From Brachyspira hyodysenteriae ATCC 27164 (lineage in GTDB: Bacteria > Spirochaetota > Brachyspiria > Brachyspirales > Brachyspiraceae), in assembly GCF_001676785.2 (NCBI RefSeq), contig NZ_CP015910.2, positions 372,001-436,000 of the forward strand: a stretch of DNA of 64,000 bases. Reading direction: 5' to 3'. Position numbers and translations under genes: made by a program. Positions within the stretch are counted from its first letter, which is position 1; each line of letters begins with the position of its first letter. Positions 9,364-18,344 of the stretch are shown in pieces. The notes under the pieces were generated by a model. The model was not told where the DNA came from. It was given only the letters and a program-made list of their open reading frames with translations, and did not search any database.

Positions 9364-9990
9364 ATGGCAAGATATAGAGATGCTAGTTGCAGATTATGTC
9401 GCCGCGAAAAAATGAAACTTATGTTGAAAGGCGATAGATGTCTTACTGCTAAATGTGCTATAACAAAAAAGAGAGATGTACCAGGTCCTGCTAACAGAAA
9501 AATGAAACAGTTATCAGAATATGGTATTCAGATGAGAGAAAAACAGAAAGTTAAACGTATTTACGGCGTTTTAGAAAAACAGTTTAGAAATTATTATCAT
9601 GAGGCTATTCGTGTAGCTGGTGTATCCGGTGAAAACTTACTTAGATTATTAGAGCTTCGTTTGGATAATGTTGTTTACAGACTTGGACTTGCTAAAAGCA
9701 GAAATCAAGCTAGACAATTTGTAGCTCATGGTTTTATATCAGTTAATGGTAAAAGAATGACAATTCCTTCTTATTGCGTTAAAGTAGGTGATAAAGTTTC
9801 TTTCACTGAAAGAGGTAATGCAGTAGCTGAAGTAAAAACTATAGTGGAAGGTTTAAAAAGTGAGTATGTTCCTGCATGGTTAAGTTTAGATCTTTCTAAT
9901 AAGACAGGTGAAATTGTAACTTTACCTATAAGAGAGCATATAGAGTATCCTATTAATGAACAGCTCATCATTGAGTATTATTCTAAGTAA
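9364..9990 (+). CDS. rpsD: 30S ribosomal protein S4, zinc-binding form
   Basis: 208 residues. Four N-terminal cysteines (C9, C12, C26, C31) match the zinc-binding version of S4. The S4 RNA-binding domain lies around residues 98-160 (LDNVVYRLGLAKSRNQARQ and VNGKRMTIPSY). S4 initiates 30S assembly and, in E. coli, represses the alpha operon. The gene is followed by rpoA after 30 bases. Confidence 0.98.
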   Translation: MARYRDASCRLCRREKMKLMLKGDRCLTAKCAITKKRDVPGPANRKMKQLSEYGIQMREKQKVKRIYGVLEKQFRNYYHEAIRVAGVSGENLLRLLELRLDNVVYRLGLAKSRNQARQFVAHGFISVNGKRMTIPSYCVKVGDKVSFTERGNAVAEVKTIVEGLKSEYVPAWLSLDLSNKTGEIVTLPIREHIEYPINEQLIIEYYSK

Positions 9991-10020
9991 TGGAACTCTT
10001 TTATAAGGGGTATTTTAAGA

Positions 10021-10995
10021 ATGGCATTAAAAGAAATATTAGAATCTATTAGACATCCTCATAGAGTTACTTTTGAAAAGAAGGATTTGACTCCTACTTA
10101 TGGTAAATTTATAGCTCAGCCTTTCGAGAGAGGATATGCGGTAACAGTTGGTAATGCTTTAAGAAGAGTACTATTATCTTCTATACCTGGTTATGCTATT
10201 ACTACTATCAAAATAGATGGTGTTAGCAATGAATTTGAAAATGTTCCTGGAATGAAAGAGGACACAATTGTTATGATTATGCATCTTAAAAATGTTGTAG
10301 TTTCTCTTCCTAGTCATATGGATACTAAAACTATTCATATGAAAAAAGAAGGTCCATGTGTTATCACTGCTGGTGATTTGGTTGCTGATGATACTGAAGC
10401 TCAAGTGCATAATCCTGATTACTATATAGCTACAATCGCTGAGGGATATACTTTTGAGATGGATATTCAAATTGAAGGCGGATACAGTTATGTGCCTGCT
10501 GAAATGAATATTGAATTATTAGAAGATATTAATGCTATAGCTATAGATGCTATTTATTCTCCTATTGTAAGCGTAAAATATAATGTTGATCCTATAAGAG
10601 TTGGTCAGCGTATAGATTATGGTAAACTTACTCTTGAGATAGAAACTAAGGGTAATATAGCTCCTGATAAGGCTTTGTCCCAAGCTGCTAAAATTTTAAG
10701 AGATAATTTAAAGCATTTTATGGATCCTGAAGAGGCTAATGGAGATGATGAAAAAATAGAGGAAACTCCTAAAGATTCTGTGCTTGATTCTCTTAAAGGC
10801 AAACATATTGAAGAGGTAGAATTCTCTGTTAGAACTGCTAATTTCTTAATGGCTTCTGATTTGAAAACTTTAGATAAGGTTGCAGTAAAAACTGATGCTG
10901 ATTTACTAAGATTAATCGGTGCTAATGAAATGATTATCGAAGAAATTAAAGAAAAGCTAGCTGAGTATAATGCTCATCTTGGTATGAGAGGATAA
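10021..10995 (+). CDS. rpoA: RNA polymerase alpha subunit
   Basis: 324 residues. The N-terminal assembly domain has KFIAQPFERGYAVTVGNALR and SSIPGYAITTIKIDGV. After an acidic linker (about residues 233-255) the C-terminal domain follows (SVRTANFLMASDLKTLDKV and IIEEIKEKLAEYNAHLGM), the region that contacts UP elements and activators. It is placed between rpsD and rplQ as expected, with AAGGGG upstream of the ATG. Confidence 0.99.
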   Translation: MALKEILESIRHPHRVTFEKKDLTPTYGKFIAQPFERGYAVTVGNALRRVLLSSIPGYAITTIKIDGVSNEFENVPGMKEDTIVMIMHLKNVVVSLPSHMDTKTIHMKKEGPCVITAGDLVADDTEAQVHNPDYYIATIAEGYTFEMDIQIEGGYSYVPAEMNIELLEDINAIAIDAIYSPIVSVKYNVDPIRVGQRIDYGKLTLEIETKGNIAPDKALSQAAKILRDNLKHFMDPEEANGDDEKIEETPKDSVLDSLKGKHIEEVEFSVRTANFLMASDLKTLDKVAVKTDADLLRLIGANEMIIEEIKEKLAEYNAHLGMRG

Positions 10996-11036
10996 GAGAA
11001 TAATATAAAAGTTAATAAACTTTCAAGGATAGTAAA

Positions 11037-11423
11037 ATGAGACATAGAGTTACAGTAAAAAAATTTAATAGAACAAGTGCACATAAAAAAGCTATGCTTT
11101 CTAATATGCTTACTTCTCTTTTAAAATATGAGAAAATAGAAACTACTAAAGAAAAGGGTAGAGCTATTAAGCAATTAGCTGATAAAATAATATATAGAGC
11201 TAAAGTTGATAATGTTCATAATAGAAGAACTGTAGCAAAGTATGTTAAAGATAGAACAGTACTTGCTAAACTTTTTAAAGATATAGCTCCTAGATATGCT
11301 GGTAAAAACGGCGGTTATGTAAGAAAAATTTTATCATATAAGAGATTCGGTGACGCTGCTGATATGTGTGTTGTTATGCTTTGCGAATCTGATAGCAGTT
11401 CTGCTAAAACTGAAAATAAATAA
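11037..11423 (+). CDS. rplQ: 50S ribosomal protein L17
   Basis: 128 residues: VKKFNRTSAHKKAMLSNML at the N terminus and RYAGKNGGYVRKILSYKRFGD in the C-terminal half are L17 motifs. L17 is near the polypeptide exit tunnel. This is the last gene of the long ribosomal block. A short Ser/Lys/Glu tail ends the protein. The next gene, rho, is 130 bases away. Confidence 0.97.
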   Translation: MRHRVTVKKFNRTSAHKKAMLSNMLTSLLKYEKIETTKEKGRAIKQLADKIIYRAKVDNVHNRRTVAKYVKDRTVLAKLFKDIAPRYAGKNGGYVRKILSYKRFGDAADMCVVMLCESDSSSAKTENK

Positions 11424-11496
11424 TAAAAAACTAAAAATAAATTAAATCAAGTTTATAAATCTAATATAAGCAAATTAAGATAAATATTATCGTGTA

Positions 11497-11520
11497 GTTA
11501 TAGCGAGTATTCGCTATAAC
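11497..11520 (+). promoter_or_regulatory. perfect 10-bp hairpin in the rplQ-rho interval
   Basis: GTTATAGCGA, loop GTAT, then TCGCTATAAC form a perfect 10-bp stem. It is followed by a mixed sequence rather than a clean T-run, so it is at best an imperfect intrinsic terminator of the ribosomal operon. It lies 33 bases before the rho start, where a leader structure controlling rho could also sit. Confidence 0.6.
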
Positions 11521-11553
11521 TTGTCATGATTATTATTTGTCGGAGGAATTATT

Positions 11554-13053
11554 ATGCCTTTTCCAACTAAAAAACGTGTGAAAGTATCTAATGAAAATGA
11601 GGAAATTGAAGTATCACCTGCACAGCCAAAGAAAGTTGTTAGAAAAAAGGTTGTAAAACAGGTTATTGCAGAAACTAATGAAGAAAATACAAATAATTCA
11701 GAAATTGTACAGGAAAAAGATGAATTTGATAAAGAAGTAGAAAATAATGATGAAGTAAAAGAAATAAAAAGACCTCATGATATACTTTATATTAGCAAAT
11801 TAAGTGTTTTAACTTTTGAGGAATTATTAGAATTTGCTGAGTCTTATGGTATAAAGAAAGACACTAGTAATAATATAAGACGTCAGGAACTTATGCATGC
11901 TATATTAAAGGCTCAGATTGCTTTAGAAGGAAAAATAGTTGCTGAAGGTACTTTAGAAACTTTGCAAGACGGTTTTGGTTTCTTGCGTTCAAAAAATAGT
12001 AATTATTTGGTTGGACCTGATGATATATATATTTCTCCAGCTCAAATAAGACTTTTTGGACTTAGAACCGGGGATCTTATAACAGGAGAGGTTAGACCTC
12101 CTAAAGATAATGCCGGAGAAAAATTCTTTGCACTTCTTAGAATAGAAACTGTTAATGGTGAAGAACCTAATAATCTTTATAAAAGACCTCATTTTGATAA
12201 ATTAACTCCTATTTTCCCTAATGAGCGTATAGATTTGGAGTTCGCTCCTAATAAAATTTCTACTCGTATCATTAATTTAGTTTCTCCTATAGGTAAAGGT
12301 CAAAGAGGTTTAATAGTAGCGCCTCCTAAAGCTGGTAAAACTATGATGCTTCAGGAAATTGCTAATGCTATATGTAAAAATTATCCTGATATTAAACTTT
12401 TCATTCTTCTTATAGATGAGCGTCCTGAAGAAGTTACTGATATGAAAAGACAAGTACCTGAAGCGGAAGTTATAGCTTCTACTTTTGATGAAACTCCTGA
12501 TAAACATTGTCAGGTTTCTGAAATGGTATTAGAAAAAGCTAAAAGATTAGTAGAAAATAAACATGATGTTGTTATCATATTAGACTCTATTACAAGACTT
12601 TCAAGAGCATACAACTTAGTAGTTCCTGCAAGCGGTAAAGTATTAACCGGTGGTGTTGATTCAAATGCTTTACATAAACCAAAAAGATTCTTCGGTGCTG
12701 CTCGTAATATAGAAGAGGGAGGTTCTCTTACTATAATTGCTTCTGCTTTGGTTGATACAGGCAGTAAAATGGATGACTACATTTATGAAGAATTCAAAGG
12801 TACTGGTAATATGGAGCTTCATTTAGACAGAAAACTTGCTAATAGAAGACTTTTCCCTGCTATTGATATTGATTCTTCTTCTACTAGAAGAGAGGATTTA
12901 CTTCTTACTGAAGAAGAGAAAAATAAAATGTGGGCATTAAGAAAGTATATGCAGTCTCAAGGTATAGATGAAGATCAATTAATAGAGACTGTTGTTGATA
13001 AAATGAATTCTACTAAAGATAATGCTGAGTTCTTAAAATTATTAAATTCATAA
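11554..13053 (+). CDS. rho: transcription termination factor Rho
   Basis: 499 residues, longer than the ~420 of E. coli Rho because of a charged N-terminal region of about 80 residues rich in Glu, Lys and Asn. The RNA-binding domain has [13 protein letters not shown], the Walker A is APPKAGKT near residue 256, the Walker B is [16 protein letters not shown], and the C terminus has [18 protein letters not shown]. Rho is a hexameric RNA translocase that ends transcription. GGAGG sits 7 bases before the ATG. Confidence 0.98.
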   Translation: MPFPTKKRVKVSNENEEIEVSPAQPKKVVRKKVVKQVIAETNEENTNNSEIVQEKDEFDKEVENNDEVKEIKRPHDILYISKLSVLTFEELLEFAESYGIKKDTSNNIRRQELMHAILKAQIALEGKIVAEGTLETLQDGFGFLRSKNSNYLVGPDDIYISPAQIRLFGLRTGDLITGEVRPPKDNAGEKFFALLRIETVNGEEPNNLYKRPHFDKLTPIFPNERIDLEFAPNKISTRIINLVSPIGKGQRGLIVAPPKAGKTMMLQEIANAICKNYPDIKLFILLIDERPEEVTDMKRQVPEAEVIASTFDETPDKHCQVSEMVLEKAKRLVENKHDVVIILDSITRLSRAYNLVVPASGKVLTGGVDSNALHKPKRFFGAARNIEEGGSLTIIASALVDTGSKMDDYIYEEFKGTGNMELHLDRKLANRRLFPAIDIDSSSTRREDLLLTEEEKNKMWALRKYMQSQGIDEDQLIETVVDKMNSTKDNAEFLKLLNS

Positions 13054-13074
13054 TATTTTTAGGATTTTATCAAT

Positions 13075-13656
13075 ATGTCAAAAAACTCTGAAGAAGAAGA
13101 AAGAAGACTATTTGAATTCTATTTAGAGCATGGATATCTTCCTGATGAGTTTAATAATAAAAAAGAAAATATAAAAAAAGAATTTAAAAAAGATAAAATT
13201 CAAAAAGAAAATAATTCTAATAAAGAGAATAAAACTGATTCAAAAGAAGAATTAGCTTATACTAAAGAAGATGAAGAAATGTTTTTAAGTGCAATTGAAA
13301 ATCTCGATTGCACTAATCATTCTAAGAAGTCTATATATGATAGAAGAGTCAATACTAAATTCAAGCCTAATATAAAAAATGCTGTTCCAAAAGAGAGACT
13401 TGATTTACATGGACTTACAAGTGAAAGAGCATTAATAGAGATTAAACATTTTATTTATGAATGCAAAAAAAATAAAATAAGTCCTATATTAATAATACAT
13501 GGTAAAGGTTTTGGAAGCGAAAATAGAATACCTGTATTAAAAAATCTAGTTGAATATTATTTAGCAACGGAAGGAAAAAATTATATAAAATTTTCTTCTG
13601 ATGCTCCTATAAATCTTGGAGGAAGCGGCGCTAAAATAATTTATTTAGATATATAA
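13075..13656 (+). CDS. Smr-domain protein
   Basis: 193 residues. The N-terminal ~100 are charged and low in complexity (Glu, Lys, Asn). The C-terminal half is an Smr domain: RLDLHGLTSERALIEIKHFI near residue 108 and ILIIHGKGFGS near residue 142, carrying the LDLHG and HGKG motifs. Stand-alone Smr proteins and MutS2 tails are RNA/DNA endonucleases, some acting on collided ribosomes; the role here is unknown. It follows rho by 21 bases and probably shares its transcript. Confidence 0.85.
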   Translation: MSKNSEEEERRLFEFYLEHGYLPDEFNNKKENIKKEFKKDKIQKENNSNKENKTDSKEELAYTKEDEEMFLSAIENLDCTNHSKKSIYDRRVNTKFKPNIKNAVPKERLDLHGLTSERALIEIKHFIYECKKNKISPILIIHGKGFGSENRIPVLKNLVEYYLATEGKNYIKFSSDAPINLGGSGAKIIYLDI

Positions 13657-14022
13657 TATTTTTCCTTTTTGAATCATTTTGAATCCCACCCTATATGTTT
13701 TTTGTTTAATTTATAATATTTAATTAATTTTTCTTTTTAATTTATTTAAAAATTATAACTGCCCACCCAAAATTTAATTATATTTTTTATATTATCACCG
13801 CACGTAGAGCAAAGTTATGGATATAGATGTATTAATAATTACAAATTAATTATATATCAAAGTTTAGTTAATCGTGCGTTAAATATATTTTTAAATTAAA
13901 AAATAACTTGGGCGGGTTTTTTAATTTCTAATTAAGTAATAAAAAATAATTTAAGTTATAATTTTAAAATAAAATGCAAGAATAAAAAAAAAGGGCGGGG
14001 TATGTAAGTGAATTTTAAAACT
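13657..14022. repeat. 366-bp convergent gap with G/C boxes and a CGCACG/CGTGCG pair
   Basis: This gap lies between the convergent Smr and GHKL-like genes and has no credible ORF. Against an almost pure A/T background it carries GCCCACCC (13761-13768), GGGCGGG (13910-13916) and GGGCGGGG (13993-14000), and an inverted CGCACG (13799-13804) / CGTGCG (13873-13878) pair spanning 80 bases. A gap near 61306-61542 has the same components at similar spacing, so this is probably a dispersed repeat family rather than chance. Confidence 0.5.
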
Positions 14023-14832
14023 TTAATATTTATTATATACAATGAGAGAGAATTGTTTTTTGATAGGAAGTATTAATTTTGAATGAGTTTTATGATTTTC
14101 ATCATATATCTGTAAATGATTATGCGGTTCTAAAGTTTGATTAAATAATCTTAAATCGCATAAAGCAAGTCCGAATCCTGCACTTTCTGTATTGTCCAAT
14201 TGCTCCATAAAAAATTTTTCTACTAAATTATTTTTATAATACTCTTTAAAAGTTAATCTCTTTGAATCTATTCTTGTTCTGCTAATCATTGTTAGAGGAG
14301 CATCATTTATTATTTCAAATTCTATATTGTTTTTATTAAGTCTTACTACTAATGTTATAGTAAGTTTATTATTGCATAATAATAATTTTGAATATTTATT
14401 TTCATCAATTTCAATATTATTATCAATATCTTTTATGAGTTTATTTTCTAATTTTATGAATTCTTTTAATTGTTTTATAGTTTCTTCATCTTTTAATATA
14501 TTAGAATATTCACTCATTATATCATAATCATTAAAATATTCCTCATTTTTTATTTTTTCTATATAATCAGGAAATTTTTCTATCAAAGTATTAATTGTAA
14601 TAGTATGAAGATATCTAGCCTTTATAGCATTAGAGATAAGTTCCATTATAATATAATGAGCATCATTATTATATTTACTTATATTATATTTTTTTAATAT
14701 TTCTTCTAGAATAAAATTTATTCTTTGCTTAGAAGAATTATCAAGCCAGGTAATATGAAATTGAATAGGTTCTTTTTTATGATTTTTTATATATTTTTTT
14801 ATTTCTTCTATATTAGTTTTGGAATCTATCAT
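14023..14832 (-). CDS. GHKL/histidine-kinase-like ATPase protein
   Basis: 269 residues, not firmly recognised. An ATPase of the GHKL type is suggested by an N-box-like ELISNAIK at residues 64-71, a G1-like EIINDAPL around 173-180 and a G2-like SAGFGLAL at 217-224. There is no dimerisation histidine, receiver or membrane segment, so it is not a classical sensor kinase. Its start overlaps the lpxB stop (ATGA), so it is the last gene of fabZ-lpxA-lpxB. An anti-sigma kinase or regulator role is possible but unproven. Confidence 0.55.
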   Translation of the reverse strand: MIDSKTNIEEIKKYIKNHKKEPIQFHITWLDNSSKQRINFILEEILKKYNISKYNNDAHYIIMELISNAIKARYLHTITINTLIEKFPDYIEKIKNEEYFNDYDIMSEYSNILKDEETIKQLKEFIKLENKLIKDIDNNIEIDENKYSKLLLCNNKLTITLVVRLNKNNIEFEIINDAPLTMISRTRIDSKRLTFKEYYKNNLVEKFFMEQLDNTESAGFGLALCDLRLFNQTLEPHNHLQIYDENHKTHSKLILPIKKQFSLIVYNKY

Positions 14833-15959
14833 GAGTTTATAATCTCTTTTGCTATACGATCTAGCACATTTTTTTCACCTAGAGTTTCTCTTACTCTAAG
14901 CAAATTATTACTAACTTTCTTATAATATTCTTTATCAGTCAAATATTTTATAATATGACTTGTAATAGCATTTGGATTGCAGTCATTTTGTAAAAGTTCA
15001 GGTGCTGCTTCCTCATTAAGAAGTACATTAGGCATACCGACATATTTTATATTTGTGAATATTTTACCAAGGAAAAAAGTTATGAATGATATTTTATAGC
15101 ATATAACCATAGGCTTACCATAACATGCAGCTAAAAGACTAGCAGTACCGCTAGACATTATTAAGGCATCAGAATAAGAATATACATAATCTTTATCATC
15201 ACCGCATAATAGAGAATATGAAACATTTTCTAATAAATTTTTATGATCATTTAGAATTTTTTCTATAGGTTCTTTATATTCAGGATATGCTATAGGTATT
15301 ACAAATCTTATATTTGAAGAAAGCATATCATTAAGTATTTTCATAGATTTTATAAAAACAGGAGCTAATTTTTTTATTTCCTGATTTCTGCTTCCAAATA
15401 AAACTCCTACAGTATATTCTTTTTTAGGCATATTCAATTCAGGTATATTTTTATTGTAATCTAAATCAGCGAATGGATGTCCGCTATACATTACATTGCA
15501 TCCGTACTTTTTATATACTTCATAATCAAATAGAAAAGGAGTAATTATTTTTTTTGCTGAAAGCAGTCTTTTAGCATTCCAAGCTCCCCATATACCCACA
15601 TGCGGAGGAAAATAATACATATATGGTATATTATTAGCCTTACAGTATTTAGCTAATAGAAGATTTACACCTTGATTATCTACAAGAAGCATAATATCAA
15701 CTTTATTATTTTTTAAATACTCTTTTAATCTATTAAAAGCACCAAGGTTTTTAAAAGCAACTTTAGGATTAGCACCTTCAAATATTCCTATAGTTGATAA
15801 AGTTGACATATCAGATAATATATTTACATTAGCCTTTTGCATTTCAACGCCGCCGAAACCATCTAATATGATATCAGGATTCAGCTCTTTTATTTTTTTT
15901 GCTAATAAGGCACCTTGAATGTCGCCAGATACTTCGCCTGTAGCTATAAATATTCTCAT
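14829..15959 (-). CDS. lpxB: lipid-A-disaccharide synthase
   Basis: 376 residues, the normal LpxB length. It begins with the family pattern ATGEVSGDIQGALLAKKIKE and continues with DGFGGVEMQ, PHVGIWGAW and the C-terminal SSGTASLLAACYGKPMVICY sugar-nucleotide region. The enzyme joins UDP-diacylglucosamine and lipid X to make the lipid A disaccharide at the inner face of the inner membrane. It lies 12 bases after lpxA on the same strand, so the cell probably makes lipid A-type lipooligosaccharide. Confidence 0.95.
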   Translation of the reverse strand: MRIFIATGEVSGDIQGALLAKKIKELNPDIILDGFGGVEMQKANVNILSDMSTLSTIGIFEGANPKVAFKNLGAFNRLKEYLKNNKVDIMLLVDNQGVNLLLAKYCKANNIPYMYYFPPHVGIWGAWNAKRLLSAKKIITPFLFDYEVYKKYGCNVMYSGHPFADLDYNKNIPELNMPKKEYTVGVLFGSRNQEIKKLAPVFIKSMKILNDMLSSNIRFVIPIAYPEYKEPIEKILNDHKNLLENVSYSLLCGDDKDYVYSYSDALIMSSGTASLLAACYGKPMVICYKISFITFFLGKIFTNIKYVGMPNVLLNEEAAPELLQNDCNPNAITSHIIKYLTDKEYYKKVSNNLLRVRETLGEKNVLDRIAKEIINS

Positions 15960-15971
15960 AATTTATTTATT

Positions 15972-16766
15972 TTATACCGTTTTTCTAGGAGTTATTCCTC
16001 TTCTAGCTTTGGATATAAACTCTACAACATCTCTAGCTATAGGATTTAATGAATTATCATTTAAATATCTATCTAAAAATTCTTGTTTTGTTTTATTCCA
16101 ATTATACCACATATCATAAGCTTCTTCAGCCTGAGATATTTGTTCAGATGTAAATCCTGCTCTTCTCATACCGACTAAATTTAGTTTATAAACTATAGCT
16201 TCTCCTGCATGAGCTGTTAGAGCAAATGGAAGTATATCTCTTCCTACAGCTGACATACCGCTTATCATAGCATATTGACCTATAGCACAAAATTGATGCA
16301 CTACACAGTTTCCTGATATAAAAGCACCTTTTTCTACTCTTACATGTCCTGCTACTAAAGCACCATTACATATTATAACATTATCATGTATTTCGCAGTC
16401 ATGAGCCACATGTCCTGTAGCCATTATATAACAGTTATTTTTTATAATAGTTTTAGCATTTTCTTTAGATGCTCTATGAAGATTAGCAAATTCTCTAATC
16501 TCATTTCCATCGCCTATTTCTAAAAAACTTACTGTTTTTCTATCGAAATGTATATCTTGAGGAAGATTTCCTAAAACAGCATGATCATGTATTATATTAT
16601 TTTTACCTATTGTTGTATATTCCTTAATTACAGAATGTGCTCCTATAGTAGTGTTTTCACCTATACTAACTTCACCTTCTATAATAGCATAAGGACCAAT
16701 TTCTGCATTATCTGCAATTTTAGCAGAATCAGAAATTATAGCAGTTGGATGTATATTACTTGGCAT
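15972..16766 (-). CDS. lpxA: UDP-N-acetylglucosamine acyltransferase
   Basis: 264 residues made of hexapeptide repeats forming a left-handed beta-helix (IHPTAIISDSAKIADNAEIG at the start). The segment GHVAHDCEIHDNVIICN contains the histidine expected to be the catalytic base of LpxA. The enzyme transfers an acyl chain from acyl-ACP to UDP-GlcNAc, the first step of lipid A synthesis. It lies between fabZ and lpxB, the classical order. Confidence 0.95.
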   Translation of the reverse strand: MPSNIHPTAIISDSAKIADNAEIGPYAIIEGEVSIGENTTIGAHSVIKEYTTIGKNNIIHDHAVLGNLPQDIHFDRKTVSFLEIGDGNEIREFANLHRASKENAKTIIKNNCYIMATGHVAHDCEIHDNVIICNGALVAGHVRVEKGAFISGNCVVHQFCAIGQYAMISGMSAVGRDILPFALTAHAGEAIVYKLNLVGMRRAGFTSEQISQAEEAYDMWYNWNKTKQEFLDRYLNDNSLNPIARDVVEFISKARRGITPRKTV

Positions 16767-16783
16767 TTTATTTCCTATTTTTA

Positions 16784-17248
16784 TTATTTTTCAATTTTCA
16801 TTGCTTCTTTATCTACTAAAAATAAACCTAAATCACCTGAGCAAGCTAATTTATCATTAACTTTTACTTCTCCATGAGTTTTAAGTAAGTTATTGCTGAA
16901 AGCTTCAACAGTAACAAACATATCCATAACATCTCCTGGTATTACAGGATTTTTGAATTTAACATTATCTATTTTAGCAAAGAACATAAATTTTTTACCA
17001 TATTCATCAGGCTTTAAAATTTTTGTATAGCAGTATATACCAGAAGTTTGAGCCAATGCTTCTATCATTAAAACACCAGGCATAATAGGACTTTGCGGGA
17101 AATGTCCTGTAAACTGAGGTTCATTAAAAGTTACATTTTTTACAGCATGTATTTTTCCTTCTTCGATACTTTCTACTTTATCTACAAGCAGAAAAGGGTA
17201 TCTATGAGGCAATAATTCCATTATTTTATTTATATTAATTTTTTCCAT
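16784..17248 (-). CDS. fabZ: 3-hydroxyacyl-ACP dehydratase FabZ
   Basis: 154 residues, hot-dog fold. LLPHRYPFLLVDKVE at the N terminus and GHFPQSPIMPGVLMIEALAQ in the middle carry the catalytic His and Glu of FabZ. It dehydrates 3-hydroxyacyl-ACP in fatty-acid elongation, competing with LpxA for the same substrate pool, which explains the frequent fabZ-lpxA pairing. It is the first gene of the - strand operon, with AAGGA 9 bases upstream of the ATG. Confidence 0.95.
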   Translation of the reverse strand: MEKININKIMELLPHRYPFLLVDKVESIEEGKIHAVKNVTFNEPQFTGHFPQSPIMPGVLMIEALAQTSGIYCYTKILKPDEYGKKFMFFAKIDNVKFKNPVIPGDVMDMFVTVEAFSNNLLKTHGEVKVNDKLACSGDLGLFLVDKEAMKIEK

Positions 17249-17287
17249 TCTAATGAATCCTTAAAAAAGTATATTACATAATTTACA

Positions 17288-17315
17288 AGTATACCATATA
17301 ATAGTAAAGTTACAA
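17288..17315 (-). promoter_or_regulatory. sigma70-type promoter for fabZ-lpxA-lpxB
   Basis: Read on the - strand, TTGTAA is separated by 16 bases from TATACT, 39 bases upstream of the fabZ start codon. This is the only good match in the short fabZ upstream region. Confidence 0.55.
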
Positions 17316-17514
17316 GCATAAAAATAAGTTTAAAATGTTCGAAATTGATAGCTTTTTACGTGATTAATAAAAAATATTACTAAAATATTGTATATTTTAT
17401 AGTTTTTTATTGATATAGCTATGTAAATTATGAAAAATATTTATTGGTTTTATATGTAAAAAACAAAAGTAATATAATATTAAAAATAAAGCATGTAATT
17501 TTTTAGAAAATTAT

Positions 17515-17542
17515 TTGACTTATTAAAAAATGTTTATATAAT
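17515..17542 (+). promoter_or_regulatory. promoter P1 of the first leader copy
   Basis: TTGACT (17515-17520), 16-base spacer, TATAAT (17537-17542). It is a close match to the sigma70 consensus and is placed directly before the first structured leader copy. Confidence 0.65.
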
Positions 17543-17548
17543 ATAGAT

Positions 17549-17730
17549 ATATCATATCTGCGTATTTAGTCTCGCAGTTTGTTTATTATTTTTTTGATTA
17601 TGTTTTTAGGCTTTTGCTTTAAAAACATGTTTTTGGAATTAAATATAATTATTTAATTCTGGTTATTTTTTAATTTTTTTAATAAAAAAATAATAATCTA
17701 AACTTTAAGGAGGCTAAGTATATCTAATAA
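17549..17730 (+). ncRNA. structured leader element, copy 1 (ORF lost)
   Basis: Three hairpins in a row: CTGCG/CGCAG (17558-17576), ATGTTTTTA/TAAAAACAT (17600-17628) and GAATTAAAT/ATTTAATTC (17636-17659). They are followed by AAGGAGGCTAAGTATA. Copy 2 at 17917-18075 has the same order of parts, with base changes that keep the stems paired. Where copy 2 has an ATG after AAGGAGCTAAAT, copy 1 has ATA and then a short decayed stretch resembling the copy 2 ORF. It may be a non-coding regulator now, or a relic. Confidence 0.5.
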
Positions 17731-17882
17731 AAAATCTTGATTATCTTTTTTAATACTTTTAAAATTTATTATTGTTTATATATATTTAAAATATATACAT
17801 AGATATTTTACATTATTAGTATAATATTTTTATTAAAAATTAATTTTTTATAGTTTTTTTTAATAATTTATTAATATAATAC

Positions 17883-17910
17883 TTGATATATTTTGTAAAT
17901 ATGCTATTAT
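17883..17910 (+). promoter_or_regulatory. promoter P2 of the second leader copy
   Basis: TTGATA (17883-17888), 16-base spacer, TATTAT (17905-17910), with TATAAT immediately following. It precedes the second leader copy in the same way that P1 precedes the first. Confidence 0.5.
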
Positions 17911-17916
17911 TATAAT

Positions 17917-18072
17917 TGTAAGATAAAAATATTTAGCTGTTGCTAAAGTTTTTAAGAATATCATTTTTATATGATTGTGTTTCTATTTGAATCTAATAGA
18001 AACAGTGTTTGTAATTAAGTTCTCTTAATTATGGTTTTACAGATATTTTTAATAAACTTAAAGGAGCTAAAT
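17917..18072 (+). ncRNA. structured leader element, copy 2
   Basis: TTTAGC/GCTAAA (about 17932-17947), TGTTTCTATT/AATAGAAACA (17978-18004) and TAATTAAG/CTTAATTA (18012-18031) form three successive stems, followed by AAGGAGCTAAATATG. Compared with copy 1, T:A has become C:G inside the second stem, and G:C has become T:A and A:T has become G:C in the third. These are compensatory changes expected of a folded RNA. It forms the 5' leader of the 66-aa peptide gene. Confidence 0.55.
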
Positions 18073-18273
18073 ATGCCTATTAACTTTTTTTCTAACAAAA
18101 GTAATCTTAATACTGTTCACTATATAGTGAGTAATCTATTAACTTATGATGATAGTATTTCTCATATAATTAGAGTGAATAAGAATATCAAGAAGTATCA
18201 TTTTAAAAAATCAAAAAAGAAAATTAATTACCGTTCTGAAAAATTTGGTAATCATATTAAGCTGATTTCTTAA
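18073..18273 (+). CDS. 66-aa basic peptide, unknown function
   Basis: The ATG at 18073 is chosen because AAGGAG lies 7 bases upstream; an in-frame ATG at 18031 falls inside a leader stem and has no ribosome-binding site. The peptide starts MPINFFSNKSNLNTVHYIVS and has a strongly basic middle (KNIKKYHFKKSKKK). It has no signal peptide, membrane segment or recognised domain. A decayed second copy of its leader and start region lies about 350 bases upstream. It precedes the helicase operon on the same strand. Confidence 0.55.
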   Translation: MPINFFSNKSNLNTVHYIVSNLLTYDDSISHIIRVNKNIKKYHFKKSKKKINYRSEKFGNHIKLIS

Positions 18274-18344
18274 TCTATATAAATTATTAAGACACTGACT
18301 AAAAAATATAATTTATAAAAATCAATTAAGAATAGGAGTTTAAT

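Noticed and set aside
17707-17732. A strong AAGGAGG followed by GCTAAGTATA, as if starting a gene
   Set aside because: No ATG, GTG or TTG at a suitable distance; the frame from the ATA closes after six codons. It is treated as the decayed second copy of the 66-aa gene start.
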